From positions 45,791 through 109,790 of the forward strand of contig CAUYLG010050953.1 of the NCBI GenBank assembly GCA_963573385.1: DNA of 64,000 nucleotides, given 5' to 3'. This document shows, one piece after another, positions 52,741 through 64,000 of the stretch. How positions within the stretch are numbered: position 1 is the stretch's first letter; every line of letters starts with the position of its first letter. The DNA is from Cacajao melanocephalus (lineage: Eukaryota > Chordata > Mammalia > Primates > Pitheciidae). A model generated the notes under the pieces. The model was not told the origin of the DNA. It did not search any database and saw only the letters and a program-made list of their open reading frames with translations. Position numbers and translations under genes: made by a program.

Positions 52741-55700
52741 GAATATAACTATTAAAAGGATGCTTCTGAATCTTAAAATCTCTGAGAGAAATTAGGAAGT
52801 AAGCTGTTTTTGAATGAGGCTAAGAGGTATTAACCACTTTGATTTTTAAAAACAGCTCATTAATAATCAAATAATTATATCAGATAATTATATTTGATCC
52901 TCAGAAATGTGCCTATATATTTTAATGTAAACCTAAAGGGTAATGCTTTACTAAGTCAACTGATTTTTTTAAACCGAGGACAGTATTCAAACAAGTGAAC
53001 TGGATTCATTTACATTCATTCATCTAGGTGAAATTGTATCCTATTTTTCTAAGTCTTCACAGCACTCATCCTATTCTGATAACCAATTTTCCACTCAACT
53101 CCTATGGCAATTAAAAAAATAATAATTTGCTTGTTTATAGATGTGTCACCACAAAATGAGACATTTTGAAGATCAAGGATGCATGTTTCTATGAGATTAA
53201 TATTAGTTTTCAAGTTTTTATATATAATTTTATTTAATGAAGTGACCAAAGTTATAACTTCCATGGTTTATTTTCATATAGTTTTTATGTTTTTATTGCA
53301 TTTTCAAAACCTCACTTTTATATTTGTCATTTTTTTCTTCAGAAATGAATCATGGAACTGTATATTTTCCTGGCCATTACTTTTTTTATAATATGAATTT
53401 TAAAAAATCAATAAGGTAACCCTTTAAAAGACATTTACCAAATTTTAATTTCTGAAGATTATTTTCAATTGAATTAGGTATAACTCACATTTTATCTTTT
53501 CCACCACAGAATACTGCCCCGAGTTTCCACAGTACAAGCTTGTTACCTTAACGTTTTTCTTTTATCCAAAGAGGCTTTATCCATTGTCTCCCTGAGAGTG
53601 CTCACTGTTTTTCTACAGATATTTGCATTTTACATAGGAATAAGCAGGAGGGCCTTTACCAAGACTTTAGAATATCAATAAAAAGTTTATTTTGTTTTCC
53701 TCCTAACAAAGGAATAATAGTAGGTGTGGAAGCTTCAAAGTATGCTACATTTCTAGTGTGATAATTGGTTATATTTGTTTGACTGAAGAATGATTCTCCT
53801 GGAACGTGAGCTTTTTGTTGATTCAGTTGAAAATAATAGATCCTCTGGATCTGAGTTGTGTTCGAGTGTAATAAGCAACATTTAACAAATGTTACACTGT
53901 TGCCATTTAACAAATGTCTTTGGAATTCAGTCGAGCCAGATTTTAAAATGATAATCCGTATCACCATGTGTGAAATGTAATTCAAATCTTGTTAATCCAT
54001 ATTTAAATTTTGTATAAAATTTACTAACATGTTCCTAGGCTTATCAAATTAAATTATTAATAACTATCTTGAAATTATTGGTGTGAAATAAATTAGTGAT
54101 TTATGTTGATATTATAAAAATATATGGGTAAGCAAACTTAGATGTGATTTCTTCATAATACATTGGCACGGAAAAAATTTTAAAATATGCAATCAATGAA
54201 ATTTTTTTCTAAATATTTGGGATTATTAAACATAAAACCAAGCATGCAGATTTTTAAGAGTTTATCTCACTTACTTTTGAATCATTCCATTCATTTATAT
54301 TTTTAAGAATTAGCTTATGTTTATATGTATTTTCAATTATTACATTAAATATATTTGCTAGTAGTATCTAGTTAAAGATTATTGCCTATATGAAGTATTT
54401 ACTTGTTTAAATGACTTTTAATATGTTTTGTTTGTTAAATGTAATTTTTTAAATAACCCCAGAAAGAAACTAAGAAATATCGATGTGCTTGGCCTTTGAA
54501 AAACATTGTGCATATGTGAATGCATGTGCATGTGTGTGTGTGTATTCTTCCTACCATCAAAATATATTCTTTCTAAACTTCTTTCTCCTATGAGGTCTGA
54601 GATCACATTTTTAAATGTATATATCACAGCATATTTTGCTGTTATTTAAATCAGAATAAAATCTATTTCATAAAATGAACCACAAACTGACATGTCAAAC
54701 TTATTTTAAAAAATCAATTGTGGGGTGAGCAATTGTCTTTAAATTGAATTTATCCCATCTCTCATGACCAGTTTCCAACTTTAGAGTTTACCCTGTTAAC
54801 ATCGAGTTACTTGTGTTATTTTCTCTAAGTGATGTAATTATTTTGCTTTTGCTTTATTACCACAATAAAATTTTAATAGATTCATAAATAAGCAATGTTA
54901 GAGGAGCATGAAAACTAACCAAATTTAACAGACACACTGAAGAGATTTGAGGATTTGCATTTTCACATAGCCATGGAACAAAAAGGATCTAGAAGCACTA
55001 ATATACAGCAAATTCACCGTTCAACAATAGAGCTCAATTAATTCTTTTGTGCCGTACTCCTATTAGGATTTTAAGCTGCCTGGTTGTCTGTGATGACTAC
55101 ATGAACGTGAAGTCTAGATTAGTAAAACATATTTCAAAGACTGATGTCAAAACAGAAGCAAATGTTAAGAGTGTGCTACTCTTTCTGTAAGTAAAATAAA
55201 TAGCACTTGGTTCTTCCTCTTTTCAGTATCACTTTCTGCAAAAAAAAAAAAAAAAAAAAATCCTGCACTTATTTGTGGCAATATCTTAATATTCCAATAT
55301 GTTTAATTTAACATTCTTTAAATTTAAACATGATTAGCTAATGACAGTTTTCAAAGTACCACCAGTTCTAACTCCTGACCCTTATGTCAGTTACTGTTGA
55401 GTCACTTGTGTTTTACGTTATGATCTGGAAACATGTTCAAAATATTTTTGAAAAACAAATCCTTTTCCAGTAATGTTGGGAACCAGTAATACTAAAAACA
55501 TTTCAGACATCCAAGGAAATATTCTTAAAATTATCGATATATACAAATATAATTCATCAATTTTGCCAAGTGAATATATTCATGTTTCAGAATTAGTCTC
55601 TTATTTTTAAGATAATCCTATGACTTTTGAATGTTATAGAACTTAATCATTCAATAGATAACAAACTGTAATCATGATTTCTCTGGTCAATATGATGTAT

Positions 55701-56174
55701 TTTTGATCTACAAAGAGGGCATATGGGCAATAAAAGTCCCAGAAATATTGCCCATAATGATTTCAGATGCCTTCAAATGACTAACGTTATAAATTTAGAA
55801 AGATGTTTTTGTGTAGATTTACTTTTGATTGTTAGGAAAAATAATGATGTAAGTTTGAGAGTTTTTATTTCACAGTTTTACTGTAAGTTGTCTTGTTTAA
55901 TGGTCCTTTAATGAGTGTCAAGGCAAGAGATGTGATTTAATATAATACTGTGGCAAAAGGAGATATCTATAGAATACAAATTACGAAATAATCATATTCC
56001 AAAATTGTTCTAATTAGGGTACAGTCCGACATCATTAGAATTTCATTACTCCAGTATGGTCATTCATATTAAAATGTTAAATGAGAGTCTATTATAAACA
56101 TGTTTAGAAAAATCAGCATACCTAGTTTTCTCTCAGATATACATATATATGTTTCTGAAATTGTCAAAGAACCA
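52741..56174. other. 3.4-kb stretch without recognised repeats, no gene
   Basis: Only a (TG)n-type patch near 54505-54545 and an A21 run at 55240-55260 are seen. Frames of up to 109 residues (53656-53985 reverse) have no protein features. Confidence 0.45.
55240..55260. repeat. Isolated A21 homopolymer
   Basis: Twenty-one A follow actttctgc. No retroposed body is recognisable upstream. Confidence 0.95.
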
Positions 56175-56539
56175 TATCTTAATCTGTTCAGTCTGCTATA
56201 GTAAAATACTATTAACTAGGTGGCTTATAAACCACAGATATTTATTTCTCACAGTTCTGGAGGCTAAGAAGTCCTAGATCAAGGTATTGGCAAATTCAGT
56301 GTCTGGTGAGGGCTCACTTCCTGGTTCATAGACAAGGAGACGCCTTTTCACTGTGTACTCACAGGTCAGAAGGGGTAAGAGATCTTTGAAGTCACTTATA
56401 TAAGGGCACTAATCTGATGAATGAGGGATCTGGCCTCATGACCTAAGCATCTCCCAAAGGCTAACTTCCAGATGCCATCAGATTAGTGATTATATTTTAA
56501 CATGAATTTTAGGGTGACACAAACATTCACTCGATGGTA
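56175..56539 (-). mobile_element. MLT1 LTR (MaLR), reverse
   Basis: 'aatctgttcagtctgctata', 'tattaactaggtggcttata', 'tttctcacagttctggaggc', 'ggtgagggctcacttcctgg', 'tataagggcactaatctgat', 'gggtgacacaaacattca' is the reversed MLT1A-like order. It abuts the MER5A on its right. Confidence 0.88.
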
Positions 56540-57328
56540 GATCATATGGATTAAATAATCCGAATCTTACTTCAGACCTACTAAAACAGAACAGAATATT
56601 TGAATATTGAAACCCAGGAATTTGTGATTGCAGCTGAGGCTCTCTGAAGTGGCCACTGCCATGACACCAGCTGCAATGGGGGAGGCGTGGCCAGAGTTGC
56701 ATGCTCCACGGAGCCTGTGGGAACCAGGAACAGGTGGGAGCCCTGTCCCTCTCTGAGTTGGAGGGGGTGAGCCCCGCCCTCCCAGGTGCAGTTGCAGGGC
56801 CCCTGCTGTGCTCTTGGGGAGGCAGGAAGTCCTCCTGCCCCAGCAGGCTTGAAAGTGCCTGCTCCTGCTGCCTGGGCGCTCAGCTCTCCAGGTACCCACT
56901 CTGATTTTGGAGCAAAGTTGAGGTGGAGCCTGGGTGCTGTGGCAACCTGGTGGGGTGTGTGTGAGGTTTTGATGGTGCTGACACACCAGCCCACTGCTAC
57001 CTTGGCCCCCTCCAGACTTTGGCCACCCACAAGCACAGGAGGAAAGCTGAAGGGATGTGGAGGGCAGCTGGGCATGGGCCTGCAGGTGCCCTTTGGCATC
57101 AACAGCTTGGGTGCCATGGATGATGTGATACATAGTGGCAGGAAGCAGACGAGCTTTTGCTTGGAAAGGGGCAGGTCCCTGGTGAAGTCCCACCTTCTGG
57201 TCAGAGAGGGCCTGAATCCTGGGGACCATCTGGCCATTTCCTCAGACAAGAGTGAGAATGTGTGCTTTTTCTGGCTCACCCATGTCTGCCCATGGACCAG
57301 TCAGCATGCAATTTCTCCCCTCTGAAGT

Positions 57329-57336
57329 CCATAAAA
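57329..57336 (+). promoter_or_regulatory. TATA-like box of the ERV1 LTR
   Basis: ccataaaa lies about 100 bp before the AATAAA signal and just after a CCAAT-like 'atggaccagtca' (one change from CCAAT). This is the expected spacing for an LTR promoter. Activity is unknown. Confidence 0.5.
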
Positions 57337-57432
57337 CCCCAGGATTCAGTCAGACTTGGGCAAACGACAGGATGACCTAACTGCTCATAGGAGCTGCCCA
57401 CTCCGGGTCTCCTGAGAGCTGCACTGTCACTC

Positions 57433-57438
57433 AATAAA
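57433..57438 (+). terminator. AATAAA polyadenylation signal of the ERV1 LTR
   Basis: Intact aataaa within cactcaataaagcacctc, followed by a G/T- and C-rich stretch. In an LTR this lies in R and marks the 3' end of proviral transcripts. Confidence 0.7.
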
Positions 57439-58152
57439 GCACCTCTTCACCTTGCTCACCCTCCAGTTGTCTGCATACCTCATTTTTCCTGGACACAGAA
57501 CTCAGGACCCACCAAATAGCAGGACTGAAAGAGCTATAACACAAACAGCACTGAAACACACGCCCCCACCCCAGTTTGCCGCGTTGGGGGTGAGGAGAAG
57601 GAGAGAAGAGCAAAGAAGAAAAGAGCTGTGCCCTTCGGGGAACATGGACCTAGGAGCTCCCTGAGGAGCTGTGACACCCCATTTTTGGGGCTCTGTGGTT
57701 CTTGGCATCACCAACCTTCCAGATGCCACCACGCTCCCTGGTGCCCACAGGGGAATTCGCCTGCAGTACACCTGGTTTAGCCACAGCCTTGCAGGGAGCC
57801 AGCGCCCATGCTGGCACCTGGAGCTTCCCACCCCACTGCAGACAGCATACCTGGCTATGCGCAGTGGCCAGAACTTGTGCTTGCTCACTCACACACCCCT
57901 CTCTGCCCTGCATCTGGCTTGCCCTTAGCAGGCATTGGGATCTGGACTGATAGTGAAAGCCAAGGGCAGCCTGCCAGGCCGAGTGGGTAGAGCAAGCCCA
58001 GTGGGCCCAAGCAAAACTCGGGCAAAGACACCATTGGCCACAGAGGTTTCTGTCTGGTGAAGCAGCACCCCGAGGATCTTGTGACATTTGCATAATTAAC
58101 AAATTGACTAGGTGATTTCTACATAGTTGACGTTTTGAAAACCACTGGATAG

Positions 58153-61100
58153 CTACCGGTTGCAGTAGCTAGCTATCAATTTTATCCAAAATTGCATACC
58201 CTTATCTAATTCCCAAATGTTATGAAAGGCAACAAAAGTAGTGTTACAAAGGTCCAAATAATATATTGGAGTAAATATATAAGATTGATTTATGGGTTTT
58301 AGAGTTGGAGACTATATCTTTCTACTACTTTCTCTTCCCAACCTCAACATAGACATAATTAAGAAGTACATGTATACACCTTTTTAAGAACAATGAAAAG
58401 GACAATGACATATCAATTTACTCCTGGGACTGGAGCATAATGATTTTTTTGTAAACTCTTTAACTTGTCAGTCAGTTTGAGGTTATTTTTAATATTGTGT
58501 GTGTGTGTATGTGGGTGTAAAGTATGTGGGTATGGTGGACAGTATGTAGAGATGTTTTGTTTGTATGCAAAATGAGTAGATGGGAGCCTACTTATAGAAG
58601 AAATACATCTCTGTAGACAGAGCCACAGGTAAAAGACTACAATAGCACTACAGATATTAGTTGATTACAATTCCTCCCCTGTCCACCCACAACTATATGT
58701 AGCACAATGTTGCTTTCTATTATCTTCCACACTGGTACATATTACTGCTGGAGGGATGCAGCTATTTTAATTTATTATTTGATTACCTATGATGATTATA
58801 GAACTTCAGTTTTTTTTTAAATGTACGAAAAGTTCAAAGGAAACATTGGTCTATTCATCTCATATTAATTTCCAGGAAGTGACACATATTACATAAGTAG
58901 CAATTGTTTTTCATGTGCTAGTGAAAATCAGGTAAAAAAGATGAAATAAACATGTTTCATATTCACCAGAATGGGCCTAAAACAAACAGGTTATCACTAT
59001 CCATAAACTCAACACAGTAAAGAAATTGCTATCATACTAGCTGATATGTGCATTTTCCAAGTTTATTAGGGAAACATTCTAATAGTTATTATTCAAAAAC
59101 TGATATTCATTCACCATCACAACTTCTTGTTGCGGTTTTTACTAACATTAAACAAAAAATATTTTGATCCAAGTGTTTATGCAATTAATGAGAATGCCAG
59201 CTTTTTCCTATTTCGTTGTATGCTGCATAATAGTTCCAACATCTAATCCAAGTCAGAAACCATCTGTTGCTTGGATGACATTTGGTTTGTTTAAAATGTA
59301 TCAATTAAACAGACATGTTTTGTAACTATGGCAATGGGAGAATTATTTTGCAAATATAAAAGAGTGACACCAGAGAAAAAGCAGTGTGCAAACTTGTGGC
59401 TTATTTAATGAAAACATATTTTCAAATAGTTTAACAACTAGAAAAACTTAACTATTGACTAATATTCTTAAAAATAAAATGATTATTTAGAACATATGTG
59501 ATCCATGATTCCATCATCTCCCAAGCCTATTTCATCACTGACAATGGAATAAGTAGTTTAGGTCTGATCTTGTTAATCATGCAAATAGACTACAGGAACA
59601 AAAAAGAAAAGGGTGAATAGGATAGTAAAAGTTCTGAAAACCATAAGAAATTAGGATGGGAATTTTAGCCTGGAAATGGAAGACTTACATGAGGCTTAAC
59701 TATATTCAAACACAGGAGGACTTGTCATATAGAAGAACCACACGTATTTTATGTAGCTAAAGGCAGATCTAAAGAAAATTAGTGGGAATTTCTCCTTCTG
59801 TCAATATTTTCATTTCTAGCAGCTATGAACTCTCCTAATACACACTGTGAGCTGAAGAAACAGATATCCAAAGTTGTTAAAAATAAAAGCAGAGTATGGT
59901 AGTTATGATTCTGAAAACAAACTTTGTAGTAAATACTTTAGGAATTTATAAGCCTTTATTCCCCCACTTACTCCTGATATGAGGTTCTTTTAGGATGGCC
60001 AAGGCTATCAGATAACTACTTCTTGATAGTCAAGGTGCTTTGGTCATTTACAAGTTTAAATGTAAGTCACCAAATATGGATGTGGTTAATACCAAAAACA
60101 ATATAGATATTTCTACTATTCTTTTTTGACTGATAATTGGGCTTTTCATTGAAACCATTGTATATTTTAGTTTTAATATTTGGGTTTAGTATTACTTAAT
60201 GGCATTTTTGGACACATGCCAGTTTCAAAGCATGTTAAGTTTCAATTCTGTCATATTTTAATTGTTAGTTAAAGAATTGTAGTTTCTCAAACATTCACAA
60301 TATTGCTATTTCATTTGCAAAGTTCATGCAACGGTGGTAATAGCCAATTTAATGATTTATAAGCGATAACATTCCTGAAAGAAGAAGCTTCATCTTGTAT
60401 ATCTACAAATAAATTATTTCTATTCTGACTGAACTAAAATGAGTTATGATTCAAGGAAAGAAAGAAAGTTGCCTGCTTATAATGCAATGTAGTCTTCTAA
60501 TCGTCAAAAAATATATCCGACTCTGACACACACACACACACACACACACACACCCCAAATACCATGAAAAATGCAATGGCAGAATAGTCAGAGTTAGGAG
60601 GTCACCTGATGCTGGTACAATGGATTGTCATAAAAAGCCTCCAGCACATGCTAGTGATGTGTTATGGTACTTAAGAAAAGAAATAGCCTTGAAGGGTAAA
60701 AACTCCAGAAACATGAGAAATGAGACTATTCAAATTCTATGAAATGGAGCAGTGAAAAAACAATTAGGCCAACAGGTCAACTGATCCATCCTGCAAAATG
60801 ACTTGAATTGGTAAAGTTGAAGGTTTTATGACTACAAATTTCAGGGTCAAATAGTAAAGGCCTGCTACACAATAAAAAGGCCTCATACATCATCTTTGAG
60901 TTTTTACACTGGGACTTGTGATCTTCACATGGGATATGTATGCTGGCCATATAATGCATGTGAAAATCTTTAGTTTCTAACTAGACTATTTGCACACTTT
61001 ATGATATATTGAGTAATTAAAAATCATTTGGCTAAGAGACAGTACCTTTGAAAAAATGCAGAAATCCTCTGACATCCAGAATGAAGTTGTTTACTATTAT

Positions 61101-61914
61101 AAAATGTGGGAACTTGGAATCTTAAAGTATTCTTAATAGTTTGAAATTCAAAATATTTTATACACGAATCAAAAACAAACTTGCATATGGTAATCCTTAG
61201 AAAGTAATAACCCTACTGATGATTACTATTTCTAATCAGATTTACTGGTGATGACAATGAATCTAAAGGAAGATTGGGTTAGAGTGTATTAGATTTTGAC
61301 TTATGGAGTGCGCAAGGTAGTATAATAGGTAATTCTAATGAGCTTTCTCTAATGTGATACTAAAGTAATCTGTAATTAGAATCGCAGGGTCTGTGATGCC
61401 AGATTAACCTGTCCAAAATGCCACTTGCATCATGTTATGAAATGTAAAAATATTTACCTGATATTTAGTATGAAATGATGCCTTCATAAGGTTTAATGGA
61501 CACGAGAATGTTGGCCATTAGATAATTAGTCTGTAAATGATTTATGGGAGTGACACTATATAATTTCTGGGTATTGGTGTGTTCTGGAATTTTGACTGAT
61601 TCGAGCTAAAAATGAGGTGTGTAGATTTTAGGGAGAAGCATCCTGTGCTATTTCTCTCTGCTACTGGCAGAAAATAGCTATTCAGGGCAAATATTTATTC
61701 ATGAATACTCCAGGATGTATTTCCATCCCATAAAGTCACTATTCCAGTCGATAGATTTGTTTTAATTTCTGTGACACAGCTTCTCTGCAGGGCTAAACAC
61801 AGAAGTTTGTCATGAACAAATTATGACATGAATATAAATGTAGTAGCCCTTTTATACTGCACAATAATTATCTTTAACCAGCTTTACCATATTGACGAAA
61901 TTAGCCTTCTAGAT
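58153..61914. other. 3.8-kb stretch without recognised repeats, no gene
   Basis: Contains a TG-rich patch at 58493-58540 and a (CA)n at 60526-60553. The part at 61290-61820 has several TAATTA/TAAT-type cores and looks unlike decayed transposon sequence, but nothing proves function. Confidence 0.45.
60526..60553. repeat. (AC)13-14 microsatellite
   Basis: An uninterrupted alternating AC tract ending in CCCC. Long enough to be length-polymorphic. Confidence 0.97.
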
Positions 61915-62197
61915 CAGAGGTCTTCAAACCATGGCCTTTAGATCCAAATGACTGAAGAAGTTCAAGCAAAGCATTATATTTAATAATACAGAAAAGTATC
62001 AAAATTTTAAATTTTAACATCCATAAGTACAGTTTTATTGGAACACAGGCAGACCCATTTCGTTTCATATTGTCTATGGCTGTTTTTACACTACAACATT
62101 AGGGTTAAGTAGTTGAGACAGAGACTGTATTATACGGCCCACAAAGCCTAAAATATTTACTATCTAATTCTTCACAGAAAAAGTTTGCTGACTCTTC
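61915..62197 (-). mobile_element. hAT-type DNA transposon remnant (MER group)
   Basis: Left end cagaggtcttcaaaccatgg and reversed right end gaagagtcagcaaacttttt resemble the CAGGGGTCGGCAAACT type of hAT terminal repeat. 'tacagttttattggaacaca' and 'tattgtctatggctgttttt' are typical interior text. No 8-bp target duplication could be matched. Orientation and family are uncertain. Confidence 0.7.
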
Positions 62198-62271
62198 AAT
62201 TCAATGGTTATAAGAGGGGTCCTAGAGGATGATTAGATTATCATTCTTAAAATTGTAGATGAATGTTGTGA

Positions 62272-63230
62272 TTTTTAAAAAATTATACTTCCAGTTCTGA
62301 GATACATGTGCAGAATGTGCAGGTTTGTTACATAGGTATACACATGCCATGGTGGTTTGCTGCACCCTTCAACCCATCATCTACATTAGGGATTTCTCCT
62401 AATGCTATCCCTCCCCTAGCCCCAATCCCCTGACAGGCCCTGGTGTTTAATGTTCCCCTTTCTGTGTCCACGTGTTATTGTTCAACCCCACTTATGAGTG
62501 AGAACATGTGTGTTTGGTTTTCTGTTCCTGTGTTAATTTGCTGAGAATGATGGCATCCAGCTTTATCCATGTCCCTGCAAAGGACGTGAACTTATCCTTT
62601 TTTATGGCTGCATAGTATTCCATGGTGTATATGTGCCACATTTTCTTTATCCAGTCTATCATTGATGAGCATTTGGCTTGGTTCTAAGTCTTTGCCATTG
62701 CGAACAATGCCGCAATAAACATAACGTGTGCATGTGTCTTTATAGTAGAATGATTTATAATCCTTTGGGTATATACCCAGTAATGGGATTGCTGGGTCAA
62801 ATGGTATTTCTGGTTCTAGATCCTTGATGAATCGCCACACTGTCTTCCACAATGGTTGAACTAATTTACACTCCCACTAACAGTGTAAAAGTGTTCCTAT
62901 TTCTCCACATCCTCTCCAGCATCTGTTGTTTCCTGACTTTTTAATGATCACCATTCTAACTGGCATGAGATGGTATCTCATTTTGGTTTTGATTTGCATT
63001 TCTCTAATGACTAGTGATGATCAGGTTTTTTTCATGTTTGTTGGCCGTATAAATGTCTTCTTTTGAGAAGTGTCTGTTCATATCCTTGGCCCACTTTTTC
63101 ATGGGGTTGTTGGATTTTTTCTTGTAAATTTAAGTTGCTGGTAGTTTCTGGATATTAGCCCTTTGTTAAATGGATAGATTGCAACAATGTTCTTCCATTC
63201 TGTAGGTTGCCTGTTCACTCTGATTTCTTT
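62272..63230 (-). mobile_element. L1PA 3' end, reverse, 5'-truncated
   Basis: The same structure as the copy at 50172: 3' UTR ('ttatacttccagttctgaga', 'acacatgccatggtggtttg') then ORF2 C-terminal coding text up to 'gcctgttcactctga'. The two copies align over most of their length with moderate differences. Confidence 0.93.
62592..62852 (-). pseudogene. L1 ORF2 C-terminal remnant
   Basis: An 86-residue piece. EIPFDPAIPLLGIYPKDYKS and INDRLDKENVAHIHHGILCS are the hallmark C-terminal text of L1 ORF2. It lacks the endonuclease and RT domains. Confidence 0.9.
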
Positions 63231-63323
63231 AAATATTGTAAATTTTTTATATATTATGAGCTTCTACAGAAATCCATCAAGCTATTGACAATGTTTTAGT
63301 TTGTTTATTTGCAATAATGCAAG

Positions 63324-63994
63324 TGTAACCACCCAATGGGTTCACCTTGTCCACTGCCTAGACAGAGGCAATTTATCAAGACAGGGGAATTGGAGTAGAG
63401 AAAGAATAATTCACACAGATTTGGTTATGTGAGAGTCCAGAGTTTTATTATTACTCAAACCAGTCTCTGTGAGCATTTCATGAGCGGTTTATAAGGACAA
63501 CTCGGTGTGTGTGGGGAAGCCAGTGAGCCAAGAGTGCTGACTGGTCGGGGATGAAATTGTAGAGATTGAAAGCTGTCTTCTTGGGCTGAGTCAGTTTCTG
63601 GGTGGGGGGGCCACTAGATCAGATGAGCCAGTTAATTGATCTGGGTGGTGCAGCAGGACATGCAAAATATCTTAAGCACTGATGTTAGGAGCAGTTTAGG
63701 GAGGGTCAGAATCTTGTAGCCTCCAGCTGCATGACTCCTAAACCATAATTTCTGATCTTGTGGCTAATGTTAGTCCTACAAAGGCAATCTAGTCCCCAGG
63801 CAAGAAGGAGTTCTGCTTTGGGAAAGGTACCTGTTATCATCTTTGTTTTAAACTATAAACTAAGTTTCTCCCAAAGTTAGTTCAGCCTATGCCCAGGAGT
63901 GGACAAGGACAGATTGGAGGTTAGAAGCAAGATGGAGTGGGTTAGGTTAGATACGTTTCGCTGTCTCAGTCATTATTTTGCAAAGGCAGATTCA
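63324..63994 (-). mobile_element. Solo ERV1-class LTR, 671 bp, reverse
   Basis: On the + strand it begins tgtaaccacccaatgggttc and ends aaggcagattca. CAAG flanks it (63320-63323 and 63995-63998), the 4-bp duplication of ERV1. In its own orientation a TATA-like ttataaac (63487-63494) and an AATAAAA signal (63443-63449) lie in the correct order, near the 3' end. No internal region is seen. Family not named with confidence. Confidence 0.85.
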
Positions 63995-64000
63995 CAAGGG

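Larger units (their letters stand above)
56625..58086 (+). mobile_element. Solo ERV1 LTR (MER52-like), 1462 bp, forward, GC-rich
   Basis: Starts TGATTGCAG and ends TTGTGACA, flanked by the 4-bp duplication TTTG (56621-56624 and 58087-58090), the ERV1 signature. The order of U3, promoter-like 'cccatggaccagtcagcatg' and ccataaaacc, then tcaataaagcacctcttcac and 'accttgctcaccctccagtt', is an LTR core. It is GC-rich. No internal region is present, so the provirus recombined out. The long frames on it (56567-57229 and 56581-57279 reverse; 56786-57325 forward; 57502-57888 and 57650-58102 reverse) overlap on both strands and reflect base composition. The family name is tentative. Confidence 0.85.
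56545..58152 (-). mobile_element. MER5A (hAT) element split by an ERV1 LTR
   Basis: The left part to 56624 carries 'acttcagacctactaaaaca' and 'gaaacccaggaatttg'. The right part (58087-58152) carries 'aacaaattgactaggtgatt' and the terminal 'ttttgaaaaccactgg', the reversed hAT end CAGTGG. The halves join once the LTR and one TTTG are removed. Confidence 0.78.

Noticed and set aside
56567..57279. Two overlapping open frames of 220 and 232 residues on the minus strand, the longest in the window
   Set aside because: They lie antisense within the GC-rich ERV1 LTR, overlap each other and forward frames, and show only P/S/G-rich low-complexity text with no domain. GC-rich sequence has few stops by chance.
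57502..58102. Open frames of 128 and 150 residues near the LTR 3' part
   Set aside because: Same LTR and same explanation; frames are open on both strands with no recognisable protein.
59120..59160. Possible MADE1-like text (gcggtttttactaacatt)
   Set aside because: Only a dozen bases resemble MADE1, and the inverted partner is absent.

Overview
The window is nuclear DNA from a primate, most probably human. It is AT-rich and contains Alu SINEs (full-length dimers plus free monomers), primate-age L1 3' ends, MaLR (MST/THE1-type) and MLT1 LTRs, ERV1 and ERVL solo LTRs, Tigger DNA transposons and worn MIR/L2 remnants. I found no protein-coding exon, tRNA, rRNA or snRNA that I can defend. It reads as intergenic or deep intronic sequence, and the longest open frames lie antisense inside a GC-rich LTR.

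Layout. 1-9 kb: one AluS-like and one AluJ-like element, three MIRs, a 1.26-kb Tigger-type transposon with intact ends, and just before it a 133-bp almost perfect palindrome (1889-2021). 9-20 kb: a solo ERVL-like LTR with a 5-bp target duplication, several L1 pieces (one carrying an 88%-identical inverted duplication of its own sequence), an ancient LTR-like repeat, a 150-bp polypyrimidine tract and an Alu. 20-30 kb: a 1.04-kb Tigger2-type element, then an L1 split by a complete LTR-internal-LTR MST-type provirus with a perfect CAACC target duplication.

30-44 kb is mostly sequence in which I recognise no repeat. The exceptions are a duplicated L2 tail, a truncated Alu next to a 5'-end L1 fragment, and an MLT1 LTR interrupted by a poly(A)-tailed insert. 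44.8-51.2 kb is a deep nest: an old L1 is split by a Tigger element (itself hit by two Alu monomers) and by an MST LTR (itself hit by an Alu), and is bounded by a younger L1PA. Right after the nest, 51530-51805, lies a GC-rich fragment matching the 5' UTR and first codons of the makorin gene MKRN1.

52-64 kb: a probable ERV LTR, an MLT1, a 1.46-kb ERV1 solo LTR inserted into a MER5A with a TTTG target duplication, 3.8 kb without recognised repeats, an hAT-type element, a 5'-truncated L1PA, and a solo LTR with a CAAG target duplication ending six bases before the window edge.

Nothing here forms an operon-like or pathway unit. The organising principle is the order of transposon insertions, recoverable from nesting and target-site duplications, plus several local template-switch-like rearrangements. 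Repeat names come from remembered family features, not a database search. Boundaries given by matching target duplications are accurate to about a base; the others are approximate.
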